Notes: a model not told the origin generated them from the letters alone. Shown: positions 52,286-62,200, counted from the first letter of the stretch. The stretch is DNA of 64,000 bases from Pseudomonas fluorescens (GCF_001902145.1 NZ_MRST01000019.1:124001-188000); one strand, 5' to 3'. A program made the numbers and translations.

Positions 52286-54561
52286 GCCCGGGCGCCTCCA
52301 ATCAGTTCAACCACGGCGTCGAGCAAGGCGTCGTCATGGAAACTGGCTTTGGCTAGATAATAGTCGGCCCCGGCGTCGAGGCCACGGCGGCGGTCTTCTT
52401 CACGGTCCTTGTAGGAAACCACCATCACCGGCAACGATTGCAGGCGACTGTCACGGCGCAAAAGCGTGACCAATTCAATACCGTCCATGCGAGGCATATC
52501 AATATCCGTGATAAGCAGGTCGAAGTCCTCGGAGCGCAATGCGTTCCAACCATCCATGCCATCGACCGCCACGGCGACTTCATAACCCCGGTTGAGTAAC
52601 AATTTGCGCTGCAACTCGCGCACCGTCAGTGAGTCGTCCACCACCAGCACGCGCTTGCGCGGCGCTTCGGTGGCCTGCTGGCTGCGCCGGGCGATGCGCT
52701 CCAGGCGACCGGTGTTGAGCAATTTATCCACCGAACGCAGCATGTCTTCGACATCGACGATCAACACCACCGAGCCGTCATCGAGCAAGGCCCCGGCAGA
52801 AATGTCCTGGACTTTGCCCAGGCGATCATCCAGCGGCAACACCACCAGGGTTCGCTCGCCGATAAAGCGCTCCACGGCAATCCCGTACACGGCATCGCGT
52901 TCGCGGATCACCACCACTTTCAAGGTATCTGACGGGGTCTGCCCCGGCGGGCGCTGCAGCAACTGGCTGGCGGCAACCAGACCGACGTGCCGGCCCTCAT
53001 GCCAGAAGTGCTGGCGGCCTTCCAACTGCACGATGTCGTCGGGCGCCAGGTCACACATGCGTTCGATATGCGCCAAGGGAAAGGCATAGGCTTCTTCGCC
53101 GACTTCCACCACCAGGCTGCGCACCACGGACAAGGTCAACGGCACCTCCAGATGGAAGCGGCTGCCCTGCCCCGCCGTCTGCTCCAGCACCACCGCGCCG
53201 CGCAACTGGCGAACCATATGCTGCACTGCGTCCAGGCCCACACCGCGCCCGGACACTTCGGTGACTTTGTCACGCAGGCTGAACCCCGGCAGGAACAGGA
53301 AGGTCAGTAGCTCCTCTTCGCTCAGGCGCAGAGCCGTTTCCACGGGCGACAAATTCCGGTCGACGATGGCGCCGCGCAGGCGCTCGAGGTCGACACCGTT
53401 GCCGTCATCGCTCAATTGCAGCACCAACAACCCGGCCTGATGGGACGCGCGCAGGCGAATCAAGCCTTCCGCCGGTTTGCCCGCCAGCACGCGCTGCTCA
53501 GGGGTTTCGATGCCGTGGTCGACGGCATTGCGCAATAAATGAGTGAGCGGGGCCTCGAGTTTTTCCAGCACGTCACGGTCGACCTGGGTCTTTTCCCCCT
53601 CAATCTCCAGGCGCACTTGCTTGCCCAGGCTGCGACCAAGGTCACGCACCATGCGCGCCTGCCCGGCCAGCACATCGGCAAACGGCCGCATGCGGCAGGC
53701 CAAGGCGGTGTCATAGAGCACCTGGGCGCGCTGGCCGGCCTGCCAGCCGAACTCATCCAGCTCGGCGTTTTTTTCCGCCAGCAAGGTCTGGGCTTCACTC
53801 AGCAGGCGACGGGTGTCGGCCAGGGCTTCCTGGGCTTCCAGGTTCAGATCCAGCGACTTGAGCTGGCCATCCAGGGCATCCAGCGCACGCAAGCTGTTGC
53901 TCTGAATGCGCTTGAGGCGCTGCAGACTGGCCAGGTAAGGCTTGAGCCGCTGGGTTTCCACCAGGGACTTGCTGGACAGGTCCAGCAGGCTGTTCAAACG
54001 CTCAGCCGTCACCCGCAGCACACGCTCGCCGCCTTCGGTCATGCGTTTGTTCTGGCGCGGCGCTTCACTGCCGAGCGGTGGCGCGGGCTCCAGCTCCGGC
54101 TCCAGCAGCAACGCGTCAACCCTCGTAAGGGAGATGGCCTCGGGGCTTGGCGCAGGCGTGGCAATCGGCTGCGAGGGATCGAGCAAGCGCTCCATCAGCG
54201 CTACGTACGCCTCGATATCTGCCGGTCCCACATCATTGCCTGGGGTGGCGATACGCATCAGCAGGTCAGTACCTTGCAGTAATGCGTCGATATGTTCAGG
54301 TTGCAGGTACAGGCGGCCTTCCTGGGCGCTGACCAGGCAATCTTCCATGACGTGGGACACGCTGACTCCGGCATCCACGCCGACAATCCGCGCCGCCCCT
54401 TTAAGTGAGTGCGCGGCGCGCATGCAGGCTTCGAGCTGGTCGGCCTGGGTCGGGTTGCGTTCCAGCGCCAGCAGGCCCGCGCTCAACACCTGGGTCTGCG
54501 CATCGGCCTCCAGGCTGAACAGTTCCAACAGCGAGGCATCGCGCATCTGGTCGGGGGTCAT
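52282..54561 (-). CDS. wspE: Hybrid CheA-CheY histidine kinase WspE
   Basis: Central kinase, phosphorylating WspR and WspF. 759 aa from ATG 54561 (MTPDQMRDASLLELFSLEAD). HPt domain with His51 (AAHSLKGAARIVG); a long linker; dimerisation and HATPase domains (LRNAVDHGIE N-box, DDGNGVDLERLRG G1, GRGVGLDAVQHMV G2); CheW-like domain (SRFHLEVPLTLSVVRSLVVE); C-terminal REC with Asp686 (LLITDIDMPRMDG). Four-base overlaps with wspD upstream and wspF downstream. Confidence 0.96.
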   Translation of the reverse strand: MTPDQMRDASLLELFSLEADAQTQVLSAGLLALERNPTQADQLEACMRAAHSLKGAARIVGVDAGVSVSHVMEDCLVSAQEGRLYLQPEHIDALLQGTDLLMRIATPGNDVGPADIEAYVALMERLLDPSQPIATPAPSPEAISLTRVDALLLEPELEPAPPLGSEAPRQNKRMTEGGERVLRVTAERLNSLLDLSSKSLVETQRLKPYLASLQRLKRIQSNSLRALDALDGQLKSLDLNLEAQEALADTRRLLSEAQTLLAEKNAELDEFGWQAGQRAQVLYDTALACRMRPFADVLAGQARMVRDLGRSLGKQVRLEIEGEKTQVDRDVLEKLEAPLTHLLRNAVDHGIETPEQRVLAGKPAEGLIRLRASHQAGLLVLQLSDDGNGVDLERLRGAIVDRNLSPVETALRLSEEELLTFLFLPGFSLRDKVTEVSGRGVGLDAVQHMVRQLRGAVVLEQTAGQGSRFHLEVPLTLSVVRSLVVEVGEEAYAFPLAHIERMCDLAPDDIVQLEGRQHFWHEGRHVGLVAASQLLQRPPGQTPSDTLKVVVIRERDAVYGIAVERFIGERTLVVLPLDDRLGKVQDISAGALLDDGSVVLIVDVEDMLRSVDKLLNTGRLERIARRSQQATEAPRKRVLVVDDSLTVRELQRKLLLNRGYEVAVAVDGMDGWNALRSEDFDLLITDIDMPRMDGIELVTLLRRDSRLQSLPVMVVSYKDREEDRRRGLDAGADYYLAKASFHDDALLDAVVELIGGARA

Positions 54562-55259
54562 GCGAGGCTCCGGGTCACGGCGGACAACAATTGCGCTTCG
54601 TCCAGCCAGCGCAGGCTGCGGCCTTTCCACTGCAACACGCCTTGGGTGTAGCGTGCGCTGGCCTGAGTGCCGGACACCGACGCGGCCTTCAAGGTGCGCT
54701 CATCAATGGCGTGGATGCCGTCTACCTCATCCACCGGTACGACGACCGGGCCGTCCTGGGCAGCGATGATCAGCATGCGCGGCATGATCCGCCCGCCGCT
54801 GGCGCCGGCACTGGTGCTGTCCAGGCCCAACAGTTCCACCAGGGACAGGCATGCCACCAGCGCCCCACGTACGTTGGCCACGCCCAGCAGCGCCCGGGAG
54901 CGCTGGTGCGGCAGCGAGTGGATCGGCTGCAACGGCGCGACTTCCACCAGGCAACGGGTGGCGATACCGAGCCATTCTTCGCCGAGGCGGAACATCAACA
55001 GCGAACGGGTGACCACCTCATTATCCGCTTCGGCAGTTGCCTGCGCGTGATGGTCGTCCTGTTGCAGTGCGTAGCGGTCGAGCAGGCGTGTGGCGGCGGC
55101 GGAATACACCGAGCAATTGCGGCAGTGGATATGCTCGGCCAACAACGGGCAGGACTTGTCGCCATGGATACCGATGCGGTTCCAACAGTCGTCAATGGCT
55201 TGGGTATCGGTCAGCGTCAGGTCCAGGCCTGCGGTGTCGAGCGCGTCAGGGCTACTCAT
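54558..55259 (-). CDS. wspD: CheW-like coupling protein WspD
   Basis: 233 aa. An N-terminal extension of about 75 residues has a Cys pattern (CPLLAEHIHCRNC), followed by a CheW domain (MFRLGEEWLGIATRCLVEVA ... SRALLGVANVRGALVACLSL). It links WspA to WspE. Four-base overlaps with wspC and wspE. The N-terminal Cys cluster is also typical of the P. aeruginosa protein as I recall it; a metal site there is possible but unproven. Confidence 0.94.
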   Translation of the reverse strand: MSSPDALDTAGLDLTLTDTQAIDDCWNRIGIHGDKSCPLLAEHIHCRNCSVYSAAATRLLDRYALQQDDHHAQATAEADNEVVTRSLLMFRLGEEWLGIATRCLVEVAPLQPIHSLPHQRSRALLGVANVRGALVACLSLVELLGLDSTSAGASGGRIMPRMLIIAAQDGPVVVPVDEVDGIHAIDERTLKAASVSGTQASARYTQGVLQWKGRSLRWLDEAQLLSAVTRSLA

Positions 55260-56518
55260 CGTTTGGCCTCATTGTCAGCTCGCTCGCTACGGGCGGCGCG
55301 TGCCTGAAGACGACGCGCGCCGGCACTGTCACCCTGGGACTCGAGCAACGCGGCCAAATGCATCAGGGCCTGCGGGTGCTGCGGTTCCAGATACAGGGCT
55401 TTTCGGTAATACCCCTGGGCCTCCAGGGCACTGCCAGCCACATCGCTGAGCAGCCCCAACCAATAAAACACCTGGGCGGCCGGTGGGTGACTGCTCAAAT
55501 ACCGCTCGCAGGCCGCTCGGGCCTCGGCACTTTTGCCCTCGTTGGCCAGGGTTGCGATCTGGCTGAGCAAATCCCCGGCATCGGTAGCCACTACTTTGAC
55601 CGGTGGCACGTTGGGGCTGACGGTGCTGAACGGCCGCGGCTTGAGCGATATCGGCGCCGCCCTGCGTTGCGGTAGCGGCGCAGGCATCGGTTTGACCACA
55701 GGTGCGGCCGGCGGGGTCGGTTCTACATGCCGACTGAAGGCGAAGGACTGCGGCACGCCGATGGAGCGCATGCCGTGGCGCCCCAGCAGGCTGCCCTCGG
55801 CCGGGCCGATAAACAGCACGCCGTCTACGTGCGTCAATGCCTTGAGCACGTCAAAGACTTGTTTCTGGGTCGGCTGGTCGAAGTAGATCAGCAGGTTGCG
55901 GCAGAACACAAAATCGTAGGTCGGCTCGTTCGCCAGCAGTGCCGGGTCCAGCAAGTTGCCGACTTGCAGGCGCACTTGTTCGCGCACCCGGTCGGCGATG
56001 CGGTAATTACCTGCGTCTTCAGTGAAATGGCGGTCGCGAAACTCAAGGTCGGCGCCGCGAAACGAGTTCTTGCCGTACACGCCCCGCCGCGCGCGCTCCA
56101 CCGACAGCGGGCTGACATCCATCCCCTGCACTTTGAACTGGTGGGGCGCCAACCCCGCATCGAGCAAGGCCATGGCAATCGAATAGGGCTCTTCGCCGGT
56201 CGAACACGGCAGGCTGAGAATACGCAGGGCGCGCAGCTGATTGATCTCGGCCAGGCGCACCTGGGCCAGGCGGGCCAGGGTTGCAAAGGATTCGGGATAG
56301 CGGAAAAACCAGGTCTCGGGGACGATCACCGCTTCGATCAGCGCCTGCTGCTCGTCATGGGAGGTTTGCAGGTGTTGCCAGTAAGCCTCCGCCGACTGCG
56401 ACTGGGACGACTGGCAGCGCTGGCGCACCGCGCGTTCGATGATCGCCTCGCCCACCGAAGCGACGTCCAGGCCGATGCGTTCTTTCAAGAACGCGAAAAA
56501 CCGCGGGTCATTGCTCAT
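55256..56518 (-). CDS. wspC: CheR methyltransferase with TPR, WspC
   Basis: Methylates WspA glutamates, priming the system. 420 aa from ATG 56518 (MSNDPRFFAFLKERIGLDVA). CheR N-domain, then SAM domain (LRILSLPCSTGEEPYSIAM, DFVFCRNLLIYFD). Pro-rich linker (residues about 260-310). C-terminal TPR-like repeats (AQVFYWLGLLSDVAGSALEA; YYRKALYLEPQHPQALMHLA). The upstream in-frame stretch lacks homology and overlaps wspB, so it is excluded. Overlaps wspB and wspD by four bases each. Confidence 0.95.
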   Translation of the reverse strand: MSNDPRFFAFLKERIGLDVASVGEAIIERAVRQRCQSSQSQSAEAYWQHLQTSHDEQQALIEAVIVPETWFFRYPESFATLARLAQVRLAEINQLRALRILSLPCSTGEEPYSIAMALLDAGLAPHQFKVQGMDVSPLSVERARRGVYGKNSFRGADLEFRDRHFTEDAGNYRIADRVREQVRLQVGNLLDPALLANEPTYDFVFCRNLLIYFDQPTQKQVFDVLKALTHVDGVLFIGPAEGSLLGRHGMRSIGVPQSFAFSRHVEPTPPAAPVVKPMPAPLPQRRAAPISLKPRPFSTVSPNVPPVKVVATDAGDLLSQIATLANEGKSAEARAACERYLSSHPPAAQVFYWLGLLSDVAGSALEAQGYYRKALYLEPQHPQALMHLAALLESQGDSAGARRLQARAARSERADNEAKR

Positions 56519-57027
56519 AGGCTCAACTCGGCGGAAAACAGCAAGGCGCGCACTGGCGCGGTCAACAGATCCGCAACGCCAATCCACTGCATCAAGCCCT
56601 GGGCATCTTCACGCACCGGCCCCAGGTACGGCGCCTGCCGGTTGTCCAGGCCATAGGGCTGGAATTCGGCGGGGTCGCAACGCAGGGTGTCGGTGGCCTG
56701 TTCCAAAATCAGCCCCAGCCAACGCGCCTCACTCCAGGGCTGCGGCTGGTAATTGACCAGCACCAGGCGCGTGCTGGTACGCGCCTGAGCCGAAGTGCCG
56801 AACGTCAGGGCGCTCAAGTCGATGACCGGCACCAGCACCCCACGATGGGCGAAGATACCCGCCACCCATAAGGGCGCTTGGGCGATAGGTTTGAGCGCCA
56901 GGCGCGGCAACACCTCGGCCACTTCCGTAGCCTTGAGGGCAAAGCGTTCGTTGCCGATGCGAAACACCAGGAACAACGCCTTTTTCGCTGCCGGGACGGC
57001 ACCGCGTTTAGCCGCGAGCTCGCTCAT
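56515..57027 (-). CDS. wspB: CheW-like coupling protein WspB
   Basis: 170 aa CheW domain: LFLVFRIGNERFALKATEVA, then LWVAGIFAHRGVLVPVIDLS. Second scaffold protein of the cluster, beside WspD. Start ATG 57027 shares a base with the wspA stop (TGATG), and its stop overlaps the wspC start by four bases. Confidence 0.94.
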   Translation of the reverse strand: MSELAAKRGAVPAAKKALFLVFRIGNERFALKATEVAEVLPRLALKPIAQAPLWVAGIFAHRGVLVPVIDLSALTFGTSAQARTSTRLVLVNYQPQPWSEARWLGLILEQATDTLRCDPAEFQPYGLDNRQAPYLGPVREDAQGLMQWIGVADLLTAPVRALLFSAELSL

Positions 57028-58649
57028 CAGACTTTGAAACGCGAGACGCCGCTGCGCAGACCGACCGCAACCTGGCTCAGTTCATCAATGGCAAAGCTGG
57101 CCTGGCGCAGGGATTCGACGGTCTGGCTGCTGGCATCGCCCAATTGCACCAGCGCGTGGTTGATCTGCTCGGCACCGGTGGCCTGGGCCTGCATGCCTTC
57201 GTTGACCATCAACACCCGCGGCGCCAGGGCCTGTACCTGATGGATGATCTGCGACAGTTGCTCGCCCACTTGCTGCACCTCAGACATGCCGCGGCGCACC
57301 TCCTCGGAGAACTTGTCCATGCCCATTACCCCCGCCGACACCGCCGACTGGATCTCACGCACCATCTGTTCGATATCGTAGGTCGCCACGGCGGTCTGGT
57401 CGGCCAAGCGACGCACTTCGGTGGCGACCACGGCAAAGCCGCGCCCGTATTCACCGGCTTTCTCCGCCTCGATGGCCGCATTCAGGGACAACAGGTTGGT
57501 CTGGTCGGCCACCTTGACGATGGTCACCACCACCTGGTTGATGTTGCCGGCCTTCTCATTGAGGATCGCCAATTTGGCGTTGACCAGGTCGGCGGCGCCC
57601 ATTACCGAGTGCATGGTTTCTTCCATGCGGGCCAGGCCCTGCTGGCCGGAACCTGCGGCCACCGAGGCCTGGTCGGCGGCGGTGGACACTTCGGTCATGG
57701 TGCGGACCAAGTCCTTGGACGTGGCGGCGATTTCGCGGGAAGTGGCGCCGATTTCGGTGGTCGTCGCCGCCGTTTCGGTAGCGGTCGCCTGTTGTTGCTT
57801 GGAGGTCGCGGCAATCTCGGTGACGGAGGTAGTGACCTGTACCGATGAACGCTGCGCTTGGGACACCAGGGCAGTCAGCTCGGTCATCATGTCATTGAAT
57901 CCGGTTTCAACCGCGTTGAATTCGTCCTTGCGCTCCAGGTTCAGGCGCTTGCTCAGGTCGCCGGTGCGCATGACTTCGAGGATTTGAACGATGCGCTGCA
58001 TCGGCGCCATGATCGCGCGCATCAGCAACAGGCCACACAGCGCAGCGGCGAGAATCGCCAGCAACAGCGAAACCCCCATACTGATCTTCGCGGCCGCTAC
58101 AGCATCATCAATGGCGGCGGTGGCATTGTCGGCGACCTGCTTGTTCTCATTGATAATCTCATTGAGCTTCACACGGCCTGCTGTCCAGGCGGGGGTCAGT
58201 TGCTCGTTGAACAACCTCAGCGCTTCGGCTGCGTTATTGCTCTGATGGGCCGCCAAGACCTGGGCGAGAATCTGGTTGTAACGCTGGTGCAGTTTTTCGA
58301 AGGCATCGAACTGAGTGCGATCCTGAGTGATGTTGATTGTCCCCGCATAGCTGGCCATGTGCTGCTCGAGCCGCGCTTCGAAAGATTTGTAGTCCTGCTT
58401 GTCCTCTTCGGAAATGCCCTGGTTCTCGTGGATCCCGACCAATTCCTGGGTTTGCAGGTAGCTGTCGACCCAGGCGCTGCGAATCATCGAGCTGAAAAAC
58501 ACCCCGGGCACCGCGTCGTCCCGCACTGAATTTTCGCTGGTTTCGATTTTCAGCAGGCGCGAATACGAGACCACGACCATCAGCAGCATGATCGCGATAA
58601 TTACCGCAAAGCTCGCCAAAATCCTTTGGCGCAGGGTCCAGTTCTTCAC
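57027..58649 (-). CDS. wspA: Surface-sensing methyl-accepting chemoreceptor WspA
   Basis: 540 aa, start GTG 58649 with a GAGGAA Shine-Dalgarno (the longer ATG 58670 has none). TM1 at residues 12-34 (ILASFAVIIAIMLLMVVVSY), periplasmic four-helix sensor domain (35-190), TM2 about 190-213 (ISMGVSLLLAILAAALCGLLL), HAMP, then the signalling tip NLLSLNAAIEAEKAGEYGRG and FAVVATEVRRLADQTA. The periplasmic part lacks the PAS/Cache motifs of classical ligand binders. Lateral clusters of WspA respond to surface contact. Confidence 0.96.
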   Translation of the reverse strand: MKNWTLRQRILASFAVIIAIMLLMVVVSYSRLLKIETSENSVRDDAVPGVFFSSMIRSAWVDSYLQTQELVGIHENQGISEEDKQDYKSFEARLEQHMASYAGTINITQDRTQFDAFEKLHQRYNQILAQVLAAHQSNNAAEALRLFNEQLTPAWTAGRVKLNEIINENKQVADNATAAIDDAVAAAKISMGVSLLLAILAAALCGLLLMRAIMAPMQRIVQILEVMRTGDLSKRLNLERKDEFNAVETGFNDMMTELTALVSQAQRSSVQVTTSVTEIAATSKQQQATATETAATTTEIGATSREIAATSKDLVRTMTEVSTAADQASVAAGSGQQGLARMEETMHSVMGAADLVNAKLAILNEKAGNINQVVVTIVKVADQTNLLSLNAAIEAEKAGEYGRGFAVVATEVRRLADQTAVATYDIEQMVREIQSAVSAGVMGMDKFSEEVRRGMSEVQQVGEQLSQIIHQVQALAPRVLMVNEGMQAQATGAEQINHALVQLGDASSQTVESLRQASFAIDELSQVAVGLRSGVSRFKV

Positions 58650-58861
58650 AGTAATTCCTCGCAGGGCCATTCAAATGGAGGGGAGTATAGCTGAGCGGCT
58701 GTGCGCTTTTATCAAGGCTTTTGATGTGCAGTGCACAGAATGCAGATGTGCTCGCGTTGGCCACAGCAATCTACACAATTTTGGTACGGCGCTGGACCTG
58801 TGGCGAGGGAGCTTGCTCCCGTGACGGCCTGACAGCCGACGCCTACCCACCTGCCCCCCAC
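58650..58861. other. wspA upstream region and degraded REP unit
   Basis: The wspA promoter must lie in this stretch but no convincing -35/-10 pair stands out. From about 58795 the sequence (TGGCGAGGGAGCTTGCTCCC) looks like a diverged REP-type unit that continues into copy B of the long repeat. No plausible ORF is visible; the 58721-59014 reading crosses the repeats. Confidence 0.5.
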
Positions 58862-59210
58862 GATCTGAATGTGGGAGCTTGCCTGCGATGGCGGCCTGAC
58901 AGCCAACGCTTATCTACCAGACACCCCGCGATCCAACTGTGGGAGCGGGCTTGCTCGCGAAGGCGGCCTGCAGGTAACACAGTTGGATTGTGTACATATC
59001 CATTGCTGCGGTAACGGCCACTTAGGGTTCCGCTTTTACAGCGGGTCACTTTTGGAAAAGAGCCCCAAAAGTAACCAAAAGGGCTCTTGCCCCACCACTC
59101 GGCACCTCGCTTTGGCTCGGTGTGCCCGTAATCCGCCAGTGTGGTTTGACGGGGCGCTTAAGATCAAAAGCAGATCAAGAGCAAGAGCGGCTCGCTTCGC
59201 ATCGTGGTTA
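58862..59210 (-). repeat. Long dispersed intergenic repeat, copy B
   Basis: Inverted relative to copy A (32521-33004). Shares the head (TAACCACGATGCGAAGCGAG, here reading on the minus strand near 59190-59210), GCGCCCCGT, GGCGGATTACGGGCACACCG, GGTGCCGAGTGGTGGGGCAA, GTGGCCGTTACCGCA and ATGGATATGTACACAATCCA, then two REP units. It lacks the 100-bp nested-hairpin insert and has a shorter TTGCTC tract. The stem hairpins are ACTTTTGG/CCAAAAGT (59048-59072) and CCGCT/AGCGG (59030-59044). Confidence 0.9.
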
Positions 59211-59273
59211 GGGTGTTGATACCTATGCCCCGATGGCGTGAGCCAGTCAGAAATAGAGTGACTGGTCTACCGC

Positions 59274-59299
59274 ATTCGCGAGCAAGCCCGCTCCCACAT
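59274..59299. repeat. Solitary REP unit after copy B
   Basis: CATTCGCGAGCAAGCCCGCTCCCACA: half REPIN, same class as 16342-16368, 75 bp beyond the end of copy B and next to the TerB gene end. Confidence 0.8.
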
Positions 59300-59322
59300 T
59301 TTTGATGAGCGTGTGGCCTTGT

Positions 59323-60030
59323 TTATGAGTTAAGCCGTACTTGTTTTTCCAGCTCAAGCTTCAAGCCCGGCTCAAGTTTCAGTTGGCGGGCCAGTTCGTC
59401 CAGGTAGGCTTTTTCCATGAAGTTTTCTTCGTCTACCAGCATCACGCTGGCGATGTACATTTCGGCGGCCATTTCCGGGGTGCTGGCGGCGCGGGCGACG
59501 TCGGTGGGGTCCAAGGGCTTGTTGAGTTCGGCGTGCAGCCAGTGTTGCAGCTCCTGGTCGTTGTCCAGCTTGGTGAATTCGCCTTCGATCAAGGCGCGCT
59601 CGCGCTCATCCACATGTCCATCCGCCTTGGCCGCGGCTACCAGTGCCTTGAGAATGCCCTGGCTGTGTTGCTCCACCTGGGCAGCCGGCAGGCGGTCGAT
59701 GGTTTGCGGCTCGCCTTGGGGCGCGCTGGCCTGCTGGGCTTGCCAGTTGCCGTAAGCCTTGTAGGCAATCACACCCAGTGCGGCCAGGCCGCCGTAGGTG
59801 AGCGCCTTGCCGCCGAATTTGCGGGCTTTCTTGTTGCCCAGCAGCAAGCCCATAGCCCCCGCTGCCAGGGCGCCGCCGCCTGCACCGCCGAGCATGCTGC
59901 CGAGCCCGCCACCGCTGAGCAAGCCGCCGAGGGCGCCCTTGTCATTGGACTTGCGTTGGCCGCCGGCCTTGTTTTGCAACATGTCCTGGCCAGACTTGAG
60001 CAACTGATCGAGCAATCCACGGGTATTCAT
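59323..60030 (-). CDS. TerB/DUF533-family protein
   Basis: 235 aa. Tellurite-resistance TerB-like, DUF533 type: basic N-terminus (MNTRGLLDQLLKSGQDMLQN), Gly/Ala-rich membrane-active segment (residues about 33-70, LLSGGGLGSMLGGAGGGALA), a hydrophobic helix (TYGGLAALGVIAYKAYGNW), then the TerB helical domain with KADGHVDERERALIEGEFTK (acidic metal loop, about residues 143-162). Function in tellurite resistance is not proven for this subfamily. Monocistronic, divergent from opgD. Confidence 0.88.
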   Translation of the reverse strand: MNTRGLLDQLLKSGQDMLQNKAGGQRKSNDKGALGGLLSGGGLGSMLGGAGGGALAAGAMGLLLGNKKARKFGGKALTYGGLAALGVIAYKAYGNWQAQQASAPQGEPQTIDRLPAAQVEQHSQGILKALVAAAKADGHVDERERALIEGEFTKLDNDQELQHWLHAELNKPLDPTDVARAASTPEMAAEMYIASVMLVDEENFMEKAYLDELARQLKLEPGLKLELEKQVRLNS

Positions 60031-60334
60031 TCGTAGCCTCCAGACACTTGGGTTCGTAGGACCAATAGGCCTCCAGCGTAAAACTAAGTGCCAAAAAGCC
60101 GCGATCTAGAGTGCTTCCAGATGTAACGTTCTACCGCAGTGCTGGAAATGTCTTGTTGCACATGCAACGCCATCATCCCGCCATCAATCAATTTGCCTTG
60201 TTCATCGAACCGCTTAAGCTATCCGGCGTCTGTTTATTGTCCGTTGCGTTTGGCCGAAGGCATGTCCGAACCGTTATTTCTGATCCGCTACGTGCCAGGA
60301 ACGGCGCGGGATTTGCTCACGACAGGTTGTCTCT
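60031..60334. promoter_or_regulatory. Divergent gap TerB/opgD with candidate AlgU-like promoter
   Basis: 304 bp without a gene. On the plus strand GAACCG (60207-60212), N16, TCTGT (60229-60233) resembles the AlgU consensus GAACTT-N16-TCtgA. A second GAACCG follows at 60269, without a matching -10. Because glucans are osmotically controlled, envelope-stress regulation of opgD is plausible but untested. I see no other structure. Confidence 0.35.
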
Positions 60335-61960
60335 ATGCATCGCAGGAATTTGCTCAAAGCATCCATGGCCATTGCGGCTTACACCGGTTTGTCGGCCAGT
60401 GGCCTGCTGGCCGCGCAGGCCTGGGCCGGGAATCGGGCTGCCGATGGCAAGGCCGTGGCGTTCGATTTCGAATCGCTCAAGGCCCAGGCCAAGCAATTGG
60501 CCACCCGTGGCTACCAGGACACTAAGCAGGTGCTGCCGCCGACCCTGGCCACCATGACCCCGCAGAATTTCAACGCCATCGGCTATGACCGTAACCATTC
60601 GCTGTGGAAGGAGTTGAACGGCCAACTGGACGTGCAGTTCTTCCACGTCGGCATGGGCTTCAAGACGCCGGTGCGCATGCACAGCGTCGACCCCAAGACC
60701 CGTGAAGCCCGCGAAGTGCATTTCCGCCCTTCGTTGTTCAATTACGAAAAAACCACGGTGGACACCCAGCAACTGACCGGCGACCTGGGTTTCTCCGGCT
60801 TCAAGCTGTTCAAGGCGCCGGAGCTGGACCGCCATGACGTGCTGTCGTTTCTCGGCGCCAGCTACTTTCGAGCGGTGGACTCCACTGGCCAGTACGGCCT
60901 CTCGGCACGTGGCCTGGCGATTGATACCTACGCGAAAAAACGCGAAGAGTTCCCCGACTTCACGCAGTTCTGGTTCGAAACCCCGGACAAGAACGCCACA
61001 CGCTTTGTGGTCTACGCCCTGCTTGACTCGCCAAGCGCCACCGGCGCCTACCGCTTCGATATCGACTGCCAGGCCAACCAAGTGGTGATGGCGATCGACG
61101 CGCACATCAATGCGCGCACCGCCATCGAGCAACTGGGCATCGCGCCCATGACCAGTATGTTCAGCTGCGGCACCCATGAGCGCCGCATGTGCGACACCAT
61201 CCACCCGCAAATCCACGACTCGGACCGTCTGGCCATGTGGCGCGGCAACGGCGAGTGGATCTGCCGGCCCCTGAACAACCCGGCCAAGCTGCAATTCAAC
61301 GCGTTCGCCGACATCGACCCCAAAGGCTTCGGCCTGGTGCAGACCGACCATGAATTCGCCAGCTACCAGGACACGGTCGACTGGTACAGCAAGCGCCCAA
61401 GCCTGTGGGTTGAACCAACCACGGCCTGGGGCGAAGGCTCCATCGACTTGCTGGAAATCCCCACCACTGGCGAAACCCTGGACAATATCGTGGCCTTCTG
61501 GACCCCGAAAAAGCCCGTGGCCGCCGGTGATTCGCTCAACTACGGCTACAAGCTGTACTGGAGCGCACTGCCGCCAGTGAGCACGCCGCTGGCACAGGTC
61601 GACGCGACCCGTTCGGGCATGGGCGGCTTTACCGAAGGCTGGGCACCCGGCGAGCATTATCCGAAGGTATGGGCGCGGCGTTTCGCCGTGGACTTCAAGG
61701 GCGGCGGCCTGGATCGTCTGCCAGCGGGCACCGGCATCGAGCCGGTGGTGACTTGTTCCCATGGTGAGGTGAAGGACTTCAGCGTGCTGGTGCTGGACAA
61801 CATCAAGGGCTACCGCATCCTGTTCGACTGGTACCCTACCAGCGATAGCGTGGAACCCGTCGAATTGCGCCTGTTTATACGAACCCAGGACCGCACCCTG
61901 AGCGAAACCTGGCTGTATCAGTACTTCCCACCTGCGCCAGAGCAACGCAAGTACACTTGA
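60335..61960 (+). CDS. opgD: Glucan biosynthesis protein D
   Basis: Periplasmic protein modifying the branching of osmoregulated periplasmic glucans. 541 aa. Twin-arginine signal [20 protein letters not shown] with RRNLLK, cleavage near AWA, giving export of a folded protein. The mature part shows MdoG/MdoD-family blocks: [68 protein letters not shown] and [11 protein letters not shown]. Not linked to opgG/opgH here. With ndvB, the second glucan gene in the window. Confidence 0.95.
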   Translation: MHRRNLLKASMAIAAYTGLSASGLLAAQAWAGNRAADGKAVAFDFESLKAQAKQLATRGYQDTKQVLPPTLATMTPQNFNAIGYDRNHSLWKELNGQLDVQFFHVGMGFKTPVRMHSVDPKTREAREVHFRPSLFNYEKTTVDTQQLTGDLGFSGFKLFKAPELDRHDVLSFLGASYFRAVDSTGQYGLSARGLAIDTYAKKREEFPDFTQFWFETPDKNATRFVVYALLDSPSATGAYRFDIDCQANQVVMAIDAHINARTAIEQLGIAPMTSMFSCGTHERRMCDTIHPQIHDSDRLAMWRGNGEWICRPLNNPAKLQFNAFADIDPKGFGLVQTDHEFASYQDTVDWYSKRPSLWVEPTTAWGEGSIDLLEIPTTGETLDNIVAFWTPKKPVAAGDSLNYGYKLYWSALPPVSTPLAQVDATRSGMGGFTEGWAPGEHYPKVWARRFAVDFKGGGLDRLPAGTGIEPVVTCSHGEVKDFSVLVLDNIKGYRILFDWYPTSDSVEPVELRLFIRTQDRTLSETWLYQYFPPAPEQRKYT

Positions 61961-61972
61961 TGCCACACTGCA

Positions 61973-62006
61973 CGATCATTCCCACGCAATAACGTGGGAA
62001 TGATCG
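61973..62006. terminator. Perfect 14-bp hairpin between opgD and the 61-aa gene
   Basis: CGATCATTCCCACG/CGTGGGAATGATCG with a 6-base loop. No T-run on either strand. It separates convergent genes and is a likely bidirectional transcription stop; hairpins containing CATTCCCACG recur in Pseudomonas genomes. Confidence 0.65.
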
Positions 62007-62014
62007 GATGTGGC

Positions 62015-62200
62015 TCAGAACCGCGACACGCTTTTCATTGCGCCAATCAGATACCGCATCGCCACCTGATCGCTCTCGGTCAGCGCCCGATATTGCACCA
62101 GCAACTCCATCTCATCTGAACTCAACCTTCGACCCCGCAAGGACATCCGGCTGCTCAGAAAAGACGCCACCGCACCCGCTACGCCATAGGACTTGGCCAT
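62015..62200 (-). CDS. Small hypothetical protein, 61 aa
   Basis: MAKSYGVAGAVASFLSSRMS start with an AGGAG Shine-Dalgarno 9 bases upstream. The second half (LSSDEMELLVQYRALTESDQ, VAMRYLIGAM) has the look of the C-terminal tail found in small helix-turn-helix proteins (...YRxL...xDxxA...), but the DNA-binding part is missing. It may be a remnant or a genuine small protein. Function unknown. Confidence 0.6.
   Translation of the reverse strand: MAKSYGVAGAVASFLSSRMSLRGRRLSSDEMELLVQYRALTESDQVAMRYLIGAMKSVSRF

Noticed and set aside
58721..59219. Open frames in copy B of the repeat (97 and 116 aa)
   Set aside because: Same reason: consist of REP and repeat sequence, no coding signature.
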